A program made the translations under genes and the position numbers. This document shows positions 60,229-64,000 of a DNA stretch of 64,000 nt, piece by piece. The DNA is from Oceanobacillus_B kapialis (GTDB lineage: Bacteria > Bacillota > Bacilli > Bacillales > Amphibacillaceae). The stretch lies in assembly GCF_042685265.1 (NCBI RefSeq), contig NZ_JBHUMX010000036.1, one strand, 5' to 3'. The notes under the pieces were generated by a model that saw only the letters and a program-made list of their open reading frames with translations, had not been told where the DNA came from and did no database searches. Position 1 is the first letter of the stretch. Each line of letters starts with the position of its first letter.

Positions 60229-60807
60229 ATGAGACCAAGCTTAACAAAAGATATTAGTGTAGATCATTTTAAGAATTTTTATTGGTTGAGAGAAGAATTG
60301 CAAGCTTTTTGCCGGGAAAATGGGATTAGTGCGTCTGGTTCAAAAATGGAGATTTCCAATAGAATTGAAACCTTCCTTCAAACAGGAGAGATCAAAAAAC
60401 CTATTAGAAAATCAAATGTACATACTAAGTCACTGCAGCAGATCGATTTAAGTCTTGATACAGTCATTTTAGAAAATCATCGTTGCAGCCAACACGTAAG
60501 AGCTTTCTTTAAGACAGTGATTCCTAATTTTCATTTTTCAACCTATATCCAAAACTATTTTAAAAACAACATTGGTAAAACGTATCGAGACGTTGTGGAA
60601 GCTTGGTATAAAGAAGAGGAACGAAAGAAAGACCCATCATACAAGAAGAAAATTGCACCTCAGTTTGAATACAATCAATTTATTCGTGATTTTTTTGCTG
60701 ATTCTAATAATCAGGGAAAAAGTCGTGAGGAAGCGATTGTAGAATGGAATAAGATTAAGGTATTGCCTGGGAGTAATAAGTATAAGGCACATTACAACGT
60801 GGAATGA
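60229..60807 (+). CDS. SAP domain and DUF6434 protein
   Basis: A 192-residue protein. The first 60 residues hold a SAP-like DNA/RNA-binding helix pair (FYWLREELQAFCRENGISASGSKMEISNRI); the rest is a DUF6434-type helical domain (HRCSQHVRAFFKTVIPNFHFSTYIQNYFKNN, then FIRDFF). Function unknown, perhaps nucleic-acid binding. ATG after TAGGAGTGTAGAAC. Single unit. Confidence 0.8.
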   Translation: MRPSLTKDISVDHFKNFYWLREELQAFCRENGISASGSKMEISNRIETFLQTGEIKKPIRKSNVHTKSLQQIDLSLDTVILENHRCSQHVRAFFKTVIPNFHFSTYIQNYFKNNIGKTYRDVVEAWYKEEERKKDPSYKKKIAPQFEYNQFIRDFFADSNNQGKSREEAIVEWNKIKVLPGSNKYKAHYNVE

Positions 60808-61175
60808 TTCTTGGAAAGCCAGAAATCCTGATTAGCTAAGATATACATTTATCAAATTGAATCCTTGCTTAGAATGGTGGCCACCAGTAAAATTCATTTC
60901 AATTACGTTTGGAATCTAGTGTAATAAAAACGAAAAATTTTAACAAAATAGAACTTTACATAGAGTAATATATAAGTAAGAGGTAGAAAAAAGGATGCTT
61001 TAATTCATTTCTAAATTATAATTAACCTTTAAGAAGATTATTCGATCAGATGTTTTCCAAGTGGCCCAATTCGATAGGTGATCCGCTGAAGCAACCTTGG
61101 ACTTACTCGACTTGGTTAAATGCACTTATTCCGCTAAATAAAAATGTCCTGAGGAACAGGAGATTGAGGGATGGT
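60808..61175. other. 368-bp gap with no clear gene
   Basis: The sequence is AT-rich. A frame open from 61050 joins the methyltransferase frame and reads LKQPWTYSTWLNALIPLNKN, which looks like leader translation without a ribosome binding site. It probably holds the promoter of the methyltransferase gene. No repeat or RNA was recognised. Confidence 0.4.
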
Positions 61176-61775
61176 ATGGATCGTCAATCGTTAATTAAAA
61201 AGTTTGATAAGCGAGCTCATAAATATAATAAGCGACGAAAAAACGGTCAGGCTTCTGAATTCCGTCAACGAATCTTTCAAGAAGCCAAAGGGAAGGTTTT
61301 GGAAGTTGCCATTGGTTCAGGATTGAATTTCCCCTTCTATAGTAGTGATATTGAACTGACAGGATTGGATTTCAGTCCTGCAATGTTAAAATCTGCACAG
61401 AATGCGGCTAAAGATTATCCTTTTAAAACAACTCTTATTCAAGATGATGTGGAAACCGTTGATTTTGACGAAAACAGTTTTGATACGATCATATCTTCCG
61501 GCAGCTTATGTGCCTATCAAGAACCTGTAAATGTTCTAAATAGCTTTCAAAAGTGGTGTAAGCCAGATGGAAAAATACTAATGTTGGAGCACGGCATCAG
61601 TACAAACAAACCGTTGGCATGGTTGCAAAAATCTCTGAACCCTTTGGTAGTAAAGGTTGTAGGATGCCATCAGAACAGAGATATCTCTGAAATTGTAAAA
61701 GCATCTAATTTAACGCTCATTAGGGAGGAGCGCTACTTCGCTGGTTATTTATATTTAATTTGGGCTAGACCATAA
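61176..61775 (+). CDS. class I SAM-dependent methyltransferase
   Basis: A 199-residue methyltransferase. Motif I is VLEVAIGSGLNFPFY, acidic GLDFSP follows (SAM ribose), QDDVETVDF and DTIISSGSLCAY complete the core, and EHGIS is motif post-II. The N-terminal helix KKFDKRAHKYNKRR is typical of UbiE/YodH-like Bacillales enzymes. The ATG at 61176 is five bases after GAGGG and gives family length; the frame extends to 61050 without support. Substrate unknown. Confidence 0.88.
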   Translation: MDRQSLIKKFDKRAHKYNKRRKNGQASEFRQRIFQEAKGKVLEVAIGSGLNFPFYSSDIELTGLDFSPAMLKSAQNAAKDYPFKTTLIQDDVETVDFDENSFDTIISSGSLCAYQEPVNVLNSFQKWCKPDGKILMLEHGISTNKPLAWLQKSLNPLVVKVVGCHQNRDISEIVKASNLTLIREERYFAGYLYLIWARP

Positions 61776-61850
61776 GTTTTTTTCTAAATTTCGAGGTACT
61801 CTTGTTAAATTATCAGTGGCTAAAGGTTTCAATTGGGGCTAATAAACAAT

Positions 61851-62162
61851 TTAACCCATCCACATCGCCCAAACAAAAAATGACCAACCAGATGTCGGCA
61901 ATCCTATTAATATAGCCAAGACAATAAATACAGTTGCTAATTCTTTACCTAGTTTTTTAGATATAAATAAAGAAATTGGGATAAAGATATACAAGCCAAT
62001 ACTAAGTAAAGTTACAACAGTTATAGATGTCGCCAAGCTAATGAATGGGATCTGCTCATTTATATAATAGGAAATGCTTTGCGCACTTATCCCTAAAATA
62101 GTTGCAACAACCAATCCAATGATAATGAGAGTACTTTGGATGGTAACTTTCAAACCAATCAT
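61851..62162 (-). CDS. small membrane protein, function unknown
   Basis: A 103-residue protein with three hydrophobic segments (TLIIIGLVVATILGISA, ISLATSITVVTLLSIGLYIF, ATVFIVLAILIGLPTSGW). ATG at 62162 is almost touching GGGA; a TTG at 62153, ten bases after it, may be the true start. No family recognised. Confidence 0.6.
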   Translation of the reverse strand: MIGLKVTIQSTLIIIGLVVATILGISAQSISYYINEQIPFISLATSITVVTLLSIGLYIFIPISLFISKKLGKELATVFIVLAILIGLPTSGWSFFVWAMWMG

Positions 62163-62294
62163 TCCCTTTTTATTTACTTTAAACCAGATGCATGATTAAT
62201 AGTGTACAATAGCTTTAAAAGCATCATTCAGTTATAACTATATTCACATTTTTATTTTGAAAATTCAATAGTCTTTAGGTTAGGAGGAGTTTCG

Positions 62295-62447
62295 ATTAAA
62301 AAGGATAAAAATCAAAGTAAAACCTCTATAAAATTTGTAGCATACTGGTTTTCCATTCCCAGGATTCTGCGTGTAGGAGTCCTTTGGTTAATCCTGTTGA
62401 TTATAGCTGTATTCGGTTGGGTGAAAATTATAAAGGATTATTTATAG
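62295..62447 (+). CDS. 50-residue single-pass membrane protein with a possible ATT start
   Basis: The frame starting KKDKNQSKTSIKFVAYWFS and ending VKIIKDYL has a basic N-terminus and one membrane segment (VGVLWLILLIIAVFGWV). A strong GGAGGAG lies seven bases before an ATT at 62295, and no ATG/GTG/TTG lies in that position. Either ATT initiates (as for infC) or a base has changed. It ends 18 bp before the next gene and is likely cotranscribed. Confidence 0.5.
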   Translation: MKKDKNQSKTSIKFVAYWFSIPRILRVGVLWLILLIIAVFGWVKIIKDYL

Positions 62448-62465
62448 TGTTAAGGATGTGTATAG

Positions 62466-62762
62466 ATGAGAGAAATACTTTCAAGCTTTTTAGAAACGGA
62501 AATTACCGATCAAGAATATTATGACGGTATTATTCAGTTTATATATTCTGCTAATATCAGATATGGTGAATATGAATGCAATCAATTTGTAGTTAAGAAA
62601 ATGGACTTAACTAATTTTATAGTATTTGAAGAGTATGTAATTGATGAAAAAAGAGAAATTCATCAGTCATTTTCTATTTCTAAGAGTAGCCTGATTAGAG
62701 CGATTAATAAGTGTGCCAAGAAGCAAGGGTTTCTTATAAGAAATTTTGAATGGGCTAATTAG
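62466..62762 (+). CDS. small soluble protein, function unknown
   Basis: A 98-residue protein (MREILSSFLETEITDQEYYD) with mixed helix and strand character. ATG after TAAGGATGTGTATAG. No family recognised. It probably shares a transcript with the 50-residue membrane protein. Confidence 0.6.
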   Translation: MREILSSFLETEITDQEYYDGIIQFIYSANIRYGEYECNQFVVKKMDLTNFIVFEEYVIDEKREIHQSFSISKSSLIRAINKCAKKQGFLIRNFEWAN

Positions 62763-62857
62763 GCTGGGGGTAAGTTAAGTTTAGCGGCCAAACAGCCCTG
62801 AGTTCTTAACGAAGAAGATCCACTAGATTAAATAAGAAGTACAACCTATTTCAATAC

Positions 62858-63265
62858 CTAAGCTTTATAGCTACTCCGCACACACTCAGGAATTTTAGTA
62901 TATACATGAGAGGGAATGCCAGAATTTTCTTTAATGCTTATTTCTTTTTCCATCCTATATACATCAAGGTATTCCCAATATGTAATGAAAAAGTCATATT
63001 GTGGTTCATGAATAAACTCCATCCAGCCCTCTGCAATCTGCTCATCATTTTCATTGAAGACATTAATTCCTGAGAAGTTCTCAACCCGCCCATCCAAATA
63101 ATTTGTTTCGTGTCCTTCTATACAACTCTCAGACCAATCAAATTTAAACCGTTTCGTTATTATTCCATACTCTTTTAAGTCATCAGATAATTGCTGCTCT
63201 ACTATTAACCTTAATTTGGGACCCATAATATCTGAGAATCCCAGTTCTGGAGAATAAAATTTCAT
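62858..63265 (-). CDS. soluble protein, function unknown
   Basis: A 135-residue protein, MKFYSPELGFSDIMGPKLRLI, with beta-rich features (NYLDGRVENFSGINVFNEND, EGWMEFIHEP). It recalls proteins of antitoxin or immunity families in Bacilli in size and acidity, but no real match is claimed. ATG after GGGAAGTATAT. Confidence 0.55.
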   Translation of the reverse strand: MKFYSPELGFSDIMGPKLRLIVEQQLSDDLKEYGIITKRFKFDWSESCIEGHETNYLDGRVENFSGINVFNENDEQIAEGWMEFIHEPQYDFFITYWEYLDVYRMEKEISIKENSGIPSHVYTKIPECVRSSYKA

Positions 63266-63372
63266 ATATACTTCCCTACATTCTATTTATATTCGATTCA
63301 ATAATATCTTATTAAGTAAAACATTTCACGTAAAGTATTAAGAATTTTCCCAAACCCTATGCCGCTTTGTGG

Positions 63373-63520
63373 TATACTTTTCCATAACGAAATTAGGAGG
63401 TACAAGTCCAATGGTAAAAAAGTAAAATGAGAAAATCTCCTATTATTTTATTAGTTCTAGAATAAGCATGTAGATTTTCTCTTTCATAGAATCAATTTTC
63501 TAGAATCGAGGAGACACAAC
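63373..63520 (+). promoter_or_regulatory. leader with short ORFs and long-loop inverted repeat
   Basis: TATACT (63373-63378) may be a -10 element. AGGAGG lies six bases or so before ATG GTA AAA AAG TAA (63411-63425, MVKK), and a second short frame, MRKSPIILLVLE (63427-63465), follows at once. GAGAAAATCT (63429-63438) and AGATTTTCTC (63472-63481) form a perfect 10-bp inverted repeat with a 33-base loop that encloses the second frame. ATTCTAGAAT occurs twice. It resembles a translation-attenuation leader, but this is untested. Confidence 0.5.
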
Positions 63521-64000
63521 ATGTTAAATAAAATAAGTGATTCAATTTATTATTTACCTAATCAGGATGATAAAGAACGACCAACGTTAGGTTTGATTCA
63601 TGGCGATCAATATAGTCTAATAATAGATGCTGGTAATTCCTCTCAGCATGCTAAAGATTTTTTATTAGAGATAGAGAAGTTAGAAGTACCCCCAGTCAAA
63701 TATATGGTTATTACTCATGGACATTGGGATCACTTTTTGGGTATGAATGAATTTGATGCAACTGTTATAGTTAATAGTCTAACGAACGGGATTATAGAAA
63801 AATGGAAGGGTTATTCCTTTGATGATCAATCGCTTCAAAAGTATGTAAGTACTAACCAGATGAGCGATATGTGTATGAAGACGATACAAAACGAGATACC
63901 AAATAGAGAGAACTTTAAATTAAGGTCGCCCGATCTAATCTTTGAAAATATGTTAACAATTGATTTAGGAAACAAGATATGCAAGCTCGAAAGAATAAAC
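63521..64000 (+). CDS. MBL-fold metallo-hydrolase, 3' truncated by window edge
   Basis: The frame is open to the window end (160 codons). The metal motif His66-x-His68-x-Asp70-His71 (ITHGHWDHFLG) after a typical GLIHGDQYSLIIDAGN strand pair marks a metallo-beta-lactamase fold hydrolase. Members include glyoxalase II and lactonases; the C-terminal half that would decide is missing. ATG at 63521 follows GAGGAG. A long leader with a short peptide frame precedes it. Confidence 0.85.
   Translation, partial: MLNKISDSIYYLPNQDDKERPTLGLIHGDQYSLIIDAGNSSQHAKDFLLEIEKLEVPPVKYMVITHGHWDHFLGMNEFDATVIVNSLTNGIIEKWKGYSFDDQSLQKYVSTNQMSDMCMKTIQNEIPNRENFKLRSPDLIFENMLTIDLGNKICKLERIN

Noticed and set aside
61050..61175. 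N-terminal extension of the methyltransferase
   Set aside because: No ribosome binding site; family length matches the ATG at 61176.

Overview
The window comes from a low-GC Gram-positive bacterium of the Bacillaceae, most likely an Oceanobacillus or Virgibacillus relative. Pointers are AGGAGG-type ribosome binding sites with frequent TTG/GTG starts, a spo0M sporulation gene, an LPXTG sortase substrate, a lysine (L-box) riboswitch, and a galactarate dehydratase that keeps the active-site residues, at the same numbers, of the Oceanobacillus iheyensis enzyme as I remember it. No rRNA, tRNA, CRISPR array, intact insertion sequence or prophage was seen. The window opens inside a LysR gene and closes inside an MBL-fold hydrolase gene.

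Layout. 1-2 kb: LysR regulator (partial), a small YjzC-like protein and a short-chain dehydrogenase. 2-5 kb: cadmium/lead/zinc efflux pair, a CmtR-like ArsR sensor and a CadA ATPase with five Cys-Cys pairs at its N-terminus, with a readable promoter/operator. 5.0-5.6 kb: about 25 copies of a GC-rich 21-bp tandem repeat. 5.7-8.7 kb: aminoglycoside adenylyltransferase-like gene, small membrane proteins, two Nudix hydrolases and a GyrI-like protein. 8.7-13.3 kb: MMPL/RND transporter plus secreted coiled-coil partner, divergent from a TetR regulator. 13.7-19.6 kb: a 1974-residue wall-anchored protein with three lamin-tail domains and a calcineurin-type phosphoesterase. 20-22 kb: an NhaC-family transporter under a lysine riboswitch, hence a probable lysine transporter. 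22-32 kb: a patchwork of single-domain accessory enzymes (MFS, frataxin-like protein, SDR, Nudix, PP2C, minimal kinase, GrpB, PD-(D/E)XK protein) and small membrane proteins, including a coupled pair of 35 and 58 residues.

32.6-47.8 kb is one long minus-strand sugar-diacid catabolic island. A glucarate module (GntR1, 5-keto-4-deoxyglucarate dehydratase, ketoglutarate semialdehyde dehydrogenase, TctBAC uptake system, GudD, extra enolase-superfamily dehydratase) should convert glucarate to 2-oxoglutarate. A galactarate module (D-2-hydroxyacid dehydrogenase, GntR2, Ldh-type oxidoreductase, DapA-family enzyme, second hydroxyacid dehydrogenase, GalrD) lies upstream. Two unrelated operator palindromes suggest that two GntR regulators divide the island.

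48-64 kb: PadR/DUF2812 pair with two operators 30 bp apart, a methionine aminopeptidase, a K+-channel-like protein, a tRNA-dihydrouridine synthase, a MarR/rhodanese operon with a perfect palindromic operator, spo0M, an MFS pump, an FMN reductase divergent from a LysR regulator, a SAP/DUF6434 protein, a methyltransferase, several unknown small proteins, and a possible short leader peptide before the final MBL-fold hydrolase.
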